NCBI GenBank assembly: GCA_963693305.1
Contig: OY855908.1
Coordinates: 29,384,305 to 29,448,304, forward strand
DNA: 64,000 bases
Direction: 5' to 3'
Source: Meandrina meandrites
Taxonomy: Eukaryota > Cnidaria > Anthozoa > Scleractinia > Meandrinidae
The translations under genes were made by a program, and so were the position numbers. This document shows, one piece after another, positions 10,505-20,715 of this stretch. Within the stretch, counting starts at the first letter, position 1. Each line of letters opens with the position of its first letter. The notes below the pieces were generated by a model. It was not told the DNA's origin, did not search any database, and was given only the letters and a program-made list of their open reading frames with translations.

Positions 10505-11473
10505 ATGGCCGAAAAGCTGTCTAGCCTTATAAGAAAACGCAGAAATAGACCGTCCAAAAGTTCTGGAGACGAGACCTCGCCTTTGCACGAAGCAAAAAAA
10601 CTCAAGGATCTGGCAGAAACATCAGACGAGAACACGAGCAGCGACCACGAGACAAACGACGCAGACGACGAAATCATGGAGGCTCTCAGCAAAATCGAAC
10701 AATTTGGAGAACAACTGAACTCCATCATCGCGAGACTGGGTAAGCTTGATTCAATCGAAAGCTCCGTCAGAAATATAGAAACCAACTTGGCAAACCTCAA
10801 GGCAAGAACCGCCAAGCTTGAAGAGTTTGAAGCAACGACTAAGAACGATATAGCAGAATTAAAGAAGTCTTGCAGCTTTAATGGCGACAAGTGTAAGGAA
10901 CATCGAGATGAGTTAAAGAAGCAGATGGAGGAGCAAACTAAACGAATAACCTCTCTGATTGAGAGCGAGAGAAAGCTCACCGACCTAATAAACGACATCA
11001 ACTCCAAGAACCTCTACCTGGAAGCTTATTCCAGGAGGGAAAATATAAAAGTTTTCAATATCCCAGAAGTACGAGAAGAAGATACTGAAGAAGTGCTACG
11101 AAATTTTATGGAACGAGATCTTGGCTACCGCAACGCCCGCAGCGTTGAAATCCAACGTGTACTCCGTCTAACGAGCCGACGAAATCGCGACACAGCTCCA
11201 CGTCCTATAATTGCCAGACTTCTTCGATATAAAGATGTCGAGGAAATTTTCTCCTTAGGCCGACGACTAGAAGAGACTGATATCCAAATGTTTCGCGATC
11301 TTCCATTGGAAATCATCAAGCGCCGGAAAGATCAAATGGCAGTCTTCAAAGAAGCACGACGACAAGGCATGAGGGCATCCTTCAGCAAGAGCCAGCCCGA
11401 AAAGTTGTTTATCAATGGCAAATTCTGGCCTCCAGGCAAACGTCTAGATGCAGCAGAAGAAGCAGATGAGTAA
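10505..11473 (+). CDS. LINE ORF1 protein (L1 ORF1p-like)
   Basis: A 322-residue frame beginning ATG with a charged N-terminus, then a coiled coil at roughly residues 55-165 (heptad-like L/I/E/K pattern), then the AYSRRENIKVFNIPE segment typical of the RRM-like region of L1-type ORF1 proteins, and a basic C-terminal domain. In L1-type elements this protein trimerises and coats the element RNA as a chaperone in the RNP. The frame has no break. It lies about 55 bp after the R1 junction and about 440 bp before ORF2. Because ORF2 is truncated, the element cannot be autonomous; ORF1 integrity suggests a recent insertion, in line with the low R1/R2 divergence. Confidence 0.85.
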   Translation: MAEKLSSLIRKRRNRPSKSSGDETSPLHEAKKLKDLAETSDENTSSDHETNDADDEIMEALSKIEQFGEQLNSIIARLGKLDSIESSVRNIETNLANLKARTAKLEEFEATTKNDIAELKKSCSFNGDKCKEHRDELKKQMEEQTKRITSLIESERKLTDLINDINSKNLYLEAYSRRENIKVFNIPEVREEDTEEVLRNFMERDLGYRNARSVEIQRVLRLTSRRNRDTAPRPIIARLLRYKDVEEIFSLGRRLEETDIQMFRDLPLEIIKRRKDQMAVFKEARRQGMRASFSKSQPEKLFINGKFWPPGKRLDAAEEADE

Positions 11474-11916
11474 CTGTGTTTAATAATTATACCTCAAAAC
11501 CTTACTTTCTCTATCAAAAAATCTTAGGTGGCGGGCGGCTTAGCTGTCCGACAATAATTACTCGATCCGGTTTTTCACTTTTCGTGCCCGCTAGTCACTT
11601 GAACCCCAAACTGATTAGGATTTTTTATATTCTTGTTTATGTTTTTTTTTTTTTTATCACTTGCTTAAATACTCGCGCTTTAGTATGTTTATATGTAATC
11701 GTTTGCGTTTTCGTGTCACCAGCTTCCTCTTTGTATTATTACAATGCTGTTCTGTCGACTCCAGTATGCATCGCTATATAAACTACTTCGCTAAAAATAT
11801 TCTTAGATTTTTCTTCTTTCAAAGCTTAAAAAATACAATTTCTGAACCATATGCAAAACATTTCCGTCTGGCCATAATGCTGTTATTGTCGAATAATCAA
11901 GCAGTGCAGTTATCCA
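11474..11916 (+). other. LINE inter-ORF spacer
   Basis: T-rich spacer between ORF1 and ORF2 with no supported gene. Open frames at 11476-11781 and 11661-11951 are low-complexity hydrophobic translations of T-rich DNA. Confidence 0.6.
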
Positions 11917-14079
11917 TTGTATCTTCTATTATTTCAATACAAAACAGATAACAATACTATCACGGTAGCTTCTCTCAATGTACGGGGCCTTGGGAATAAC
12001 GCTAAAAGAAGAGAAACCTTTAATTGGCTCAGATCTAAAAATTATTCGATTTACATGTTGCAAAAAGTACATTGTTCGCAAGAAAATTCTCACCTATGGG
12101 CTACTGAATGGGGGTACAAAAGCTTTTTTAGCTCTTTTTCCAGCAGCAAAGGTGGCGTAAGTATTCTTTTTAATAACAACTTCGATCTTCAAATTATGAA
12201 AACCTATATCGATGATTCGGGGCGCTTTATCTTGTGTGACTTAAAATCAAATGGGAAGAGTATAACCTTAACAAATATTTACGCCCCAAACGAAGATGAT
12301 CCTGCTTTCTTTAAAAATCTCCTTGATCACCTTCAAGATTTCGAAGGAGACGAAATCATCATCGGAGGCGATTTCAATCTCGTTCTTGATGTAGAAAAAG
12401 ATAAAAAAGGTGGCCTGCCCAAAACACATCACAACGCGCAAAAAACTATCCTTGAGATATGTGATAACCTCGATCTTGTTGATGCCTGGAGAATATTGAA
12501 CCCTGAAGAAAAAAGGTATACTTGGCGCCAAACACAGCCTACTGTCCACTGTAGACTAGATTTCTTCTTAACAAGTCAGAGTTTGCTAGGCAACATTATC
12601 TCCGCAAACATTCTACCGGGTTTTAAGACAGACCATTCAATGATCACATTAAATATATCTCTTCACTCAAATCCAAGAGGGCCTGGTTTTTGGAAACTCA
12701 ACACATCCCTTTTGGCCGATAAGGATTACGTTGATTTGATAAGGTTAACTATCCATGAAACACAAAACGAATACGAACACGATGAATCAATAAACCCTGC
12801 GCTTCTTTGGAATATGATCAAACTTAAAACCCGGGAGAAATCTATTAGCTTCGCTGCTGCCAAAAAGCGCAAAACTTTGCATAAACAGCATGAGTTAGAA
12901 GAAAAAATTGCCTTACTTGAAAAAGAACTGGAACAGCCGGCTGCCGTCAGCGAAATGCAAAAAGCAAATAAAACACAACAACTAGAGTTATTCAAAAGTG
13001 AATTAGAAGAGATTATCAAAGTACGTACCCAAGGGGCAATCTTGAGATGTAAAATTAAATGGTACAATGAAGGCGAAAAAAACACAAAATATTTTCTTAA
13101 TCTTGAGAAAAGACACTTCAAACTGAGTACAATAAGCCAGCTTAAAATCGCTGATCAAGAATTTGTCACATCAGACAAAGAAATCCTTGTTGAATGTGAA
13201 ACCTTTTATAAAAAACTTTACACATCCCAAAAAAATGTGATACCGACAAAAAACGATCTTTTTCAACTTGAGAATGACACGGTTCTTGACAACAACGAGG
13301 CAATGAGTTGCGAAGGACACTTAACAGAACAAGAGTGCCTAAAAGCTCTAAGAAGCATGGATCGGGAGAAAACCCCTGGAACTGATGGACTCCCGGCTGA
13401 GTTCTATAAAATTTTTTGGAAAGACTTTGTCTCCTCTTCTAATAAGTGCACTAAACTATTCACATGAAGCCTTTCGATTACACAGAGACGCGGAATCATT
13501 AAACTCATACCAAAAAAAGACGCAGAACCGCATTCAATTAAAAACTGGCGGCCACTAACTCTTCTTAACTGCGACTACAAAATAGCTGCAAAAGCTATCG
13601 CAAACCGAATAAAATCTGTTATCCCAAAACTTATTAATAGCGACCAGACCGGTTTTCTAAAAGGACGATTTATTGGAGAAAACATTACATTGATAGATAA
13701 CATTATGAAATACGCTTCTCAAAAAAACATCCCAGGGCTATTGCTTTTTATAGATTTTGAAAAGGCCTTTGACTCGCTAGAATGGTCTTTCATTGAGCGC
13801 ACGCTCCAGTATTTTGGTTTTGGCTCTTCTTTGATAAGCTGGTTTCAAACATTTTACAAGAACATCGAAAGCTGTGTCCTAAACAATGGCTGGGCGAGTT
13901 GTTTTTTTCAACTACAAAGAGGTGTTAGGCAAGGTTGCCCTCCTTCTCCATACCTATTTATATTATCTGCTGAAATCTTAGCTAAAGCAACCAGATCGAA
14001 CAAGAACATTAAAGGTATATCTGTAAACAACTCAGAAATTAAAATTAGCCAGTATGCAGATGATACAACCTTCATTCTT
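11917..14079 (+). pseudogene. LINE ORF2 (endonuclease + reverse transcriptase), frameshifted and 3'-truncated
   Basis: N-terminal APE-type endonuclease: SLNVRG, NIYAPNEDDPAFF, IIGGDFNLVLD, RLDFFL and KTDHSMI motifs in order, residues about 20-250. A linker rich in lysine and glutamate follows, then reverse transcriptase: KTPGTDGLPAEFY, NWRPLTLLNCDYK, LLFIDFEKAFDSLEW (motif A), RGVRQGCPPSPYLF (motif B) and YADDTTF (motif C at about 14053). The frame shifts once, near 13430-13475, between the GTDG and NWRP segments; the open frame ends at 13467 and RT continues in another frame. Sequence then ends at R2 just after the YADD box, so the thumb and C-terminal domain are missing. This copy is dead. 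Confidence 0.88.
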
Positions 14080-14640
14080 CATTGTATTAGTAACAGACTC
14101 AAACTTCTTTGAAAACTCTTGATTAAGGTTAGTCTCCTCGAAAGCTCCTTATATATTCTCTATACTACCTGCTTCTGGAAAGACCTTGAATTTTATATAC
14201 TTGGTCACCCTATAAACTCTGTTTAGTGCCCCGTATGAGTGCGAAACTACTAAAGTGTGCCACTCTGAATAAGCGTCCCATTCACTCACAACAGTATAGT
14301 GCTTAATCAAAGTATCATCAGACAACTTCGTCCCCAGGGCTTTTCCCTTCTTCGCTTGGGAACGAGGTTGATCATCAGACTGACTTTTTTGACGAGTCAG
14401 CTGAAAACTAAAACCGTCTTGGAAATTTATTCTCCTGCATTAGAATGTGTTTCAGTTCGAAGTTGCAATATTTATTGCTTTCTATCTTTTACTTTTACTT
14501 TTTTCGCCGCCCCGAATAATCAGTGCAACCAAAACACTAAAAAATGTAAAGAGCGGAAACGAGTTAATACGGTGTTTAAAAACGAAAATTCAACCATTAC
14601 CTTCACTGCAAACTCTTTTTAAGCAAGTTGCTAGAAAACG
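14080..14640 (+). repeat. R2: right 561-bp direct repeat flanking the LINE
   Basis: R2 begins CATTGTATTAG and ends GCTAGAAAACG, exactly as R1 does. It continues on the right into TTACACCAATGAA, the same sequence that follows R3 at 25165, which shows that the native order is R then TTACACC. R2 therefore joins the host sequence and R1 is its duplicate on the far side of the LINE. Confidence 0.9.
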
Positions 14641-14904
14641 TTACACCAATGAATTTGAGTCTGATGCGCTTGACTCTTGCCTTCCATTTTGATATTTGCC
14701 AGAGATGCTTCATGTGCATAATCTGGCAAGCATATAAATAAGTTAGGTACATGTCGCGGTTACATTTTTCTGAGCTGAAAATTACTAAAATATTGACAAC
14801 ATTTAATAATAACCGTAACTGCGACACCTGCAAAACTATTAGTCTACCAAGTTTCACTGATCTCTGCAGCAAATTGCCCAACTCTGTTTTTATAATGGCC
14901 GTAA

Positions 14905-15638
14905 ACGGAGACGCAAGTTGACGCAAGTTGAAAACTTGCGCCTACTTGAGTCTCTCTTTGGCCACGACTTGCGTACACGTGGGTTGACGTGCGTGGACAT
15001 GCATTCAGTTTGGTTGAGATCAAATTTGCACGGAAGCCACTGCAAGTTTTTCACAGTTTGGCCACCCCGGCAACACAAGTCAAAGCAAGTCGTGTTGTTT
15101 ACTTCAAGTACTGAATTACAGCGCGCGCAGTGGCATTTAAATGGCTTTTTTGACAACTTGCGTGCACTTGCAAGTTAACTTTCGAGTCCGTTTGGCCACC
15201 CAACGCAAATTTGTATGCAAGTTCCACTTGCGACTACTTGCCTCCACTTGGGTTTCTGTTTGGCCAGGGCTTCAATGACGTTACCATTCCCCTAATTTGC
15301 ATTTTTCAAATTTTTAATCCTTAAATAGCTCCGGAACTAACACAGAAATTTGAAAACGGGAAGGGCGATTTTGGAATTCTTAACGTTATGCCTTAAATTG
15401 CAAAGGGTGAAGATATAATCATGGTAGCACTGTAAGACTCCGCAAATTTCTACTGGGTCAGTTCATAAATTATGGAGAAAATTGTAACAAGTACAGCTTT
15501 GCTACAAAGGGACTGTATAATTTTCTTTTCCATGCGTACAAGTTTTGACTGACCGACCGGCCGATCGCTAATACCAATTTTCTGCAGCCATTTCGATAGG
15601 AACACCTTGACATCAGAGTTCACTTAACTAGCAACAAA
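14905..15638. other. CAAGT-rich leader and upstream segment of zinc-finger copy B
   Basis: Counterpart of 230-1037. Dense CAAGT/ACTTG words fill 14905-15260. The rest is non-coding and nearly the same as unit A. No gene is seen. Confidence 0.5.
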
Positions 15639-17234
15639 ATGCCTCACCTGAAGGGAGCCAACTGTTACACGCCTGCTACTCGACGTAAAGTGGCAAAGAA
15701 AATGACAATTTCCAAGCACAGTGAACAAGCACACAGTGGAATGAAGAGGTATGCATGTAAGTATTGTAAAAAGTGCTTTAGCTTCTCATCACGTTGCAAG
15801 GAACACGAACGAACACATACAGGAGAGACGCCGTTTTCATGCAAGCATTGTAATAAGAGCTTCAGCGAATCGTCACATTGCAAGGAACATGAACGAACAC
15901 ATACAGGAGAGAAGCCGTTTTCTTGCAAGCATTGTAATAAGAGCTTTAGCCAATCGTCAAGTTGCAAGAAACATGAACGAACACATACAGGAGAGAAGCC
16001 GTTTTCATGCAAGCATTGTAATAAGAGCTTTAGCCAATCGTCAAGTTGCAAGAGACACGAACGAACACATACAGGAGTGAAGCCGTATCAATGCAAGCAT
16101 TGTAATAAGTGCTTTAGCAATGCATCAGCCTGGAAGGCACATGTACGAACACATAGAGGAGAGAAGCCGTACACATGCAAGCACTGTAATAAGAGCTTTA
16201 GCCAATCGTCAAATTGCAAGACACATGAACAAACACATACAGGAGAGAAGCCGTTTTCATGCAAGCATTGCAATAAGTGCTTTAGCCAATCGTCACATTG
16301 CAAGGAACATGAACGAACACATACAGGAATGAAGCCGTTTTCATGCAAGCATTGTGATAAGTGCTTTAGCACCTCTACGAATTGCAACAGACACGAACGA
16401 ACACATACAGGAGTGAAGCCGTATCCTTGCAAGCATTGTAATGAGAGCTTTAGCGATGTATCAGCCTGTAAGGCACATGTACGAACACATACAGGAGAGA
16501 AGCCGTACACATGCAAGCACTGTAATAAGAGCTTTAGCGAATCGTCAAGTTGCAGGAAACATGAACGAACACATACAGGAGAGAAGCCGTTTTCATGCAA
16601 GCACCGTAATAAGAGCTTTGGCGTATTGTCACATTGCAAGGAACATGAACGAACACATACAGGAGAAAAGCCGTTTTCATGCAAGCACTGTAATAAGTGC
16701 TTTAGCACCTCGAGGAATTGCAAGAAACATGAACGAACACATACAGGAATGAAGCCGTTTTCATGCAAGCAGTGTAATAAGTGCTTTAGCACTTTCTCAA
16801 ATTGCAAGAAACATGAACGAACACATACAGGAGGGAAGTTGTTTTTCTGCAAGCATTGTAATAAGAGCTTCAGCTATTTATCAGCCCATAAGGCACATGA
16901 AGGAGCACATATAGCAGAGAAGCCGTACACATTCAAGCATTGTAATAAGAGCTTTAGCCAGTCGTCAAACTGCAGGATCCATGAAAAGCGACACTCGCAA
17001 GAAAAGTCTTTAAAAAGGAAGCAATGTGGAAGAAGTTTTATACAAGAACGACTCATTCAAGAACCAACAGCAACTCCTTGTGGCAAAAAGTCCCGGATGT
17101 TGTCTTCTTTGACTGAAGAAAATTGGTGCCAAGTTGAAAGCCTCACGTGTTGGATTTGTCAGGAGGAATTTGGTAGTAAGGCATGTATCGTCCAACATTA
17201 CGATGATCACGTGAGAACAGTAACGCTTACGTAA
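15639..17234 (+). CDS. C2H2 poly-zinc-finger protein, copy B
   Basis: A 531-residue single-exon frame; the ATG at 15639 adds about 20 residues (MPHLKGANCYTPATRRK) that copy A cannot start. It has 15 tandem C2H2 fingers with TGEKP/TGMKP/TGVKP linkers, then a degenerate CGRSF segment and an isolated C-terminal C2H2 unit (CWIC, HYDDH). Finger 11 has lost a Cys (CKHR) and finger 15 its first Cys (TFKHC), a different pair of damaged fingers from copy A. Finger order matches copy A only in part: finger 5 here (QCKHCNKCFSNASAWKAH) has no counterpart at the same place in A. Likely a nuclear DNA-binding protein; the target is unknown and no effector domain is visible. Confidence 0.82.
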   Translation: MPHLKGANCYTPATRRKVAKKMTISKHSEQAHSGMKRYACKYCKKCFSFSSRCKEHERTHTGETPFSCKHCNKSFSESSHCKEHERTHTGEKPFSCKHCNKSFSQSSSCKKHERTHTGEKPFSCKHCNKSFSQSSSCKRHERTHTGVKPYQCKHCNKCFSNASAWKAHVRTHRGEKPYTCKHCNKSFSQSSNCKTHEQTHTGEKPFSCKHCNKCFSQSSHCKEHERTHTGMKPFSCKHCDKCFSTSTNCNRHERTHTGVKPYPCKHCNESFSDVSACKAHVRTHTGEKPYTCKHCNKSFSESSSCRKHERTHTGEKPFSCKHRNKSFGVLSHCKEHERTHTGEKPFSCKHCNKCFSTSRNCKKHERTHTGMKPFSCKQCNKCFSTFSNCKKHERTHTGGKLFFCKHCNKSFSYLSAHKAHEGAHIAEKPYTFKHCNKSFSQSSNCRIHEKRHSQEKSLKRKQCGRSFIQERLIQEPTATPCGKKSRMLSSLTEENWCQVESLTCWICQEEFGSKACIVQHYDDHVRTVTLT

Positions 17235-17323
17235 ATGATATTCTTAATCACGAAGCCATCTTAGGGGCAAATGATCTTCTTGTGATTGTTTTTAGATAAA
17301 CGTATGATCTTGTTGCTTTTACC

Positions 17324-17606
17324 CATTCTCGTCCCCAAAGCCCTTTTTGCTTCTCTTAGCCGGCAGGGCCTTGGCACGAGAAACGAAGGGCTCAGGAGAC
17401 AAAGGATTTCCAGTCCTAGATTCTAGGACTTCCCGTCTTCATGTATGCGGTCATGATGTTTCTATATACTGTATGGGAGAGGCATGACTCTCTATATTGA
17501 AACATCACGACTAGGACTGAAAATCCTTTGTCTCCAGAGCCCTTTGTTTCTCGTGCCAAGGCCCTGTTGGCTATGAGAAGGGATAAGGGCTATGGGGACG
17601 AGAATG
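17324..17606. mobile_element. Palindromic MITE-like element, copy in unit B
   Basis: Counterpart of 2660-2952, with the same CATTCTCGTCCCC and GGGGACGAGAATG ends and a slightly shorter centre. It lies just downstream of the zinc-finger stop codon in both units. Confidence 0.75.
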
Positions 17607-18409
17607 CGAAAAGAAGCAAAGAGCTTAAAGATAAATTAAAATAAATAAATAAATAAATACAATGACATTGATAAATTTTATTTAATTTTACCCAATCAAT
17701 AGTTTGATTGGCCAAAATCGATATTGACTGCAGACTACATGTTCCCTCTAGACCTGCATCTATACCGATTTCCCTTGGGTTGAGAAATTGACAAACAAAA
17801 GTGCAAAAACGTTGTTCTTTTTTGCGCTAAACCAAAACGCTTCGTGAGAATAAAGTAAAAAGAACGAGCAAACTTTAAGAAGTTTAAGTTTAGTTCAGGC
17901 ACGAAATAAAAACACCAGCTAGAGAAGGCATTGAGAAGTAAATTCAAGGCCAGAATTTAAAAGCATTTAACACGATTAAAAGCGACTAAATGCCTTTGGC
18001 CTGTACTCATGACCTCGATCAAGATTCTTCCATAAAGACCGCCTGCTCGGTTAATAAGAGCTAAAATATGCTGACTGAGTATAATTACATTCGGCTGCCT
18101 ATGGCATATATTTGAAGAGAACATTCAAAAGCTCTCTTCATTTCTGTGATGTGATATGTAAATATGCCTTCAGCTAACCTTATTAGACTGGCTGGTATTG
18201 TTGTATTGGATATCAATACTTTTAAAACTTGCAAGCAGTGTGCCAGTAGGTTGGCAGGGCGAAGGATATTACAGACCTTCAGATCGGATTGCGAGATTGA
18301 ATCCCAGTAAGACTTTCGAATTGCAATCCAGCTATCTTTGTGGAGCCGTCACTCCTCCATGTTGCTGACCACTGAAAAGGAGACTATTGCTACCAGATTA
18401 GTTTTAAAC
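17607..18409. other. Unit B downstream non-coding segment
   Basis: Matches 2953-3353 and 3680-4170 of unit A, with the MITE-free empty site at about 17976. No gene is seen. Confidence 0.5.
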
Positions 18410-18416
18410 GTACGAA

Positions 18417-18554
18417 ATGCCCGATTCCCTCTATGGCGCGCGCCTGCAGGGAATCATGGTAGATGTATTCATCAAACCATGCACGAGACTTAGCAGCGAT
18501 GAATACAACTACCATGAATCCCTGCAGGCGCGCGCCATAGAGGGAATCGGGCAT
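18417..18554. mobile_element. Short perfect fold-back with GTACG flanks
   Basis: Arms of about 55 bp beginning ATGCCCGATTCCCTCTATGG pair almost perfectly around a short loop. GTACG is present on both sides (18410-18414 and 18556-18560). The paired stretch in unit A (about 4205-4225) has no such insert. Likely a MITE of a family I cannot name. Confidence 0.75.
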
Positions 18555-18560
18555 TGTACG

Positions 18561-20092
18561 GAAGTACAAGCAAGCACTTGGTATAAATAGTCGTAGCCGT
18601 ACTCAGTGTCGTGTTTGTGGTACAATCTGAAGGTCTCTCTTGTCTCAGCCGGTGTTAGAATTTGATCAGCCGGTCCACGGAGACGAAGTCTCCTACGAAG
18701 ACATTCTTTGGCTCTTTACGCATTTTACCGCAACCTTCGTCGGAGAGGAATGCGCCACAAACCAATAGTAGGGATCTGATGTTTGATTGAATTAGTCTAA
18801 TAGGAAAGGTCCATTGTTAATTACTGACATGTTATTGTTTAGTAGAAACATACTATATGGAGTTCTTCTTTCATGGGGCGACATTTCAGACAGTGAAAGA
18901 GACTTGCTACTTTGGAAAGTGTTGTAAAAATTTTTTTATAATCTTGCGTTCAGTAGTTGAGTTAAAGTTTTGCCATAACTAACAAGGGTGGTTTTAACGC
19001 GTTTTTAGTATTGGGTATTTTCTGTTCACAATTCCTGAGGTGCAATTAATAAACCTTGATTTACCTCGCTGGCATTATGCTTATTATCTGCATGCCAACG
19101 TGTCATATTCTCAAATTGCGGTTTGTAACTTGAAAAAAGTCTGTAAAGATTCTTGCAACTGATCTAGAACTAATTCCTGCTTGAAGCCCAAAGTGTTGGT
19201 CGTCTTACCCGTCTAACCGAATTTTAACCATCCTTTGTCCTGTTTGGTTTATTGCTATTTCAACCTTAGCAATATCTGATGTTTCCTTTGATTTGAAGGT
19301 CATTTTGTATATCGCTAGTCAGATCTCGTTTTTCGGGGAAGTTTTCCTTCCCAAACCAGAAATGGCAACAAAGCAAATGTTAAAGAAGCGATAAACTAGA
19401 GCAACATCCCCTGGATCTTTTTATGAGGCTGGAGTTAGCTCGTTGCTTGCCCTCTTGCTTTTGCCTGGGGTTTGGTTTCGGCTCCCGGCTAGGCGCTGGT
19501 CGAAGCTGTTCTCTCTCCTCTGCTCGTGTTTGTGGTGACTGATTGTTCAAAGCTGCTCAGAGGTGCCTGCTTGTTCCGACGGGATTTGCCCTGACGGTCA
19601 GTTAATTTATACGCGCAGTTATGTTTATATATTCAGTGCGTAGAAAATGATTTCCCAGTCTACGTTGTCTTCGGCTTTGCCGTCGAGATTTGCGAAGTAT
19701 TTCTTTGGGGTGCCGCAGAGGAGGTTTTGTAGTGGAACACGTTCTGCTTTCTATGGTGGGCATAGGCAGTAATTTTGACCAATGTCAGCCAAAAGTGTCC
19801 CAGAACTATCCGCGATCTGATCGGACTCAAATTTCATATAATAGTTCAAACACTGTTCTTTCGAGGACCGGGAGCTCTTACTAAAGCGAGTAGGGGAAAG
19901 ATATTTTTTCAGCTACATTCCAGAGGCTGTACCCGATCCTTGGATGTGGAAGCTGTACGTCTTGTGTAAATATTTCGTATTCTATAAACGAGTCAAAAAC
20001 TTAAACTCAGGGGTGATAGAACTACACTCGCATGCTCCAAATAGCCCAAAAACCGCAAAAAAAACAAACCTAGACATTGCGAAAATATTTGT
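18561..20092. other. Unit B intergenic sequence
   Basis: Patches match 4225-6290 of unit A (for example 19060-19560 vs 5765-6240); from about 19630 there is B-specific sequence. Open frames at 19690-19884, 19775-19969 and 19944-20270 show no domain. No gene is supported. Confidence 0.45.
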
Positions 20093-20715
20093 AATTAAGA
20101 CGGAATCCGCCAGGACTTCGAGTAGTTGTTGGACAAAATTATGTACCAAAATTATTTACACCTTATTGCAAGCTTTTGTGTTACTGCTTCAAATATCTTA
20201 TCAAAAGAAATCTTTTCTAACAACACCAAACATCGAAAACCAATCTCGAAGTTCCGCTGAATTCCACTAAATCGCTTAAAAGACGCGAGCTTTTGCCTAT
20301 AGCTTGTGAACATTAAATTTCATTTTCTCAGGCTCTGCTAAGAAATTGTTGTACCAAAATTATTTACACCTTATTGCAAACTTTTGTGTTACTGCTTCAA
20401 ATATCTTATCAAAAGAAATCATTTCTAACAACACCAAACACCGAAAACAAATTTTGAAATTCCACTGAATCGCTTAAAGACGATTTTACAAAATGGCTGC
20501 ACGTGAGAATTTCCCTATAGCTTGTGAACTTTGAAATTCATTTTCTAAGACTCTGATAAGAAATTGTTGTTGGTGTTATCAGTGATAATTACTTACATCT
20601 TTACCTTTTATTTAGGGTAGAAAATAACGCAATAGGATTTAAATTATTCTGGTACTCGATTTTTGTCCAACTTAAATCAATATTACTCGACTTCCTGGTG
20701 GATTCCGTCTTAATT
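20093..20715. mobile_element. Element with about 48-bp inverted ends and internal tandem duplication
   Basis: The left end AATTAAGACGGAATCC is matched by GGATTCCGTCTTAATT at the right, and similarity continues inward about 48 bp to TTGGACAAAA. Inside, a block of about 210 bp is tandemly repeated (20142-20350 and 20351-20569; shared ACCAAAATTATTTACACC and ACTGCTTCAAATATCTT). No coding capacity. It lies in a stretch absent from unit A. Confidence 0.6.

Larger units (their letters stand above)
10449..14079 (+). mobile_element. L1/Tx1-like LINE, 3'-truncated
   Basis: The element has a 5' end with ATGGCGGAG, a coiled-coil ORF1, and an ORF2 with endonuclease and reverse transcriptase. Sequence stops inside the reverse transcriptase just after the YADD box and runs straight into R2 with no RNase H, C-terminal region, 3' UTR or poly-A. 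Target-primed LINE insertion normally loses the 5' end, so loss of the 3' end is unusual. Class is inferred from the ORF1 type (L1 ORF1p-like) and the endonuclease RLDFFL signature. Confidence 0.88.

Noticed and set aside
9888..14640. R1 and R2 as LTRs of a retroelement
   Set aside because: The body is a non-LTR LINE (APE endonuclease, L1-type ORF1), R does not have TG...CA ends, and R3 continues directly into host sequence, so R is target DNA.
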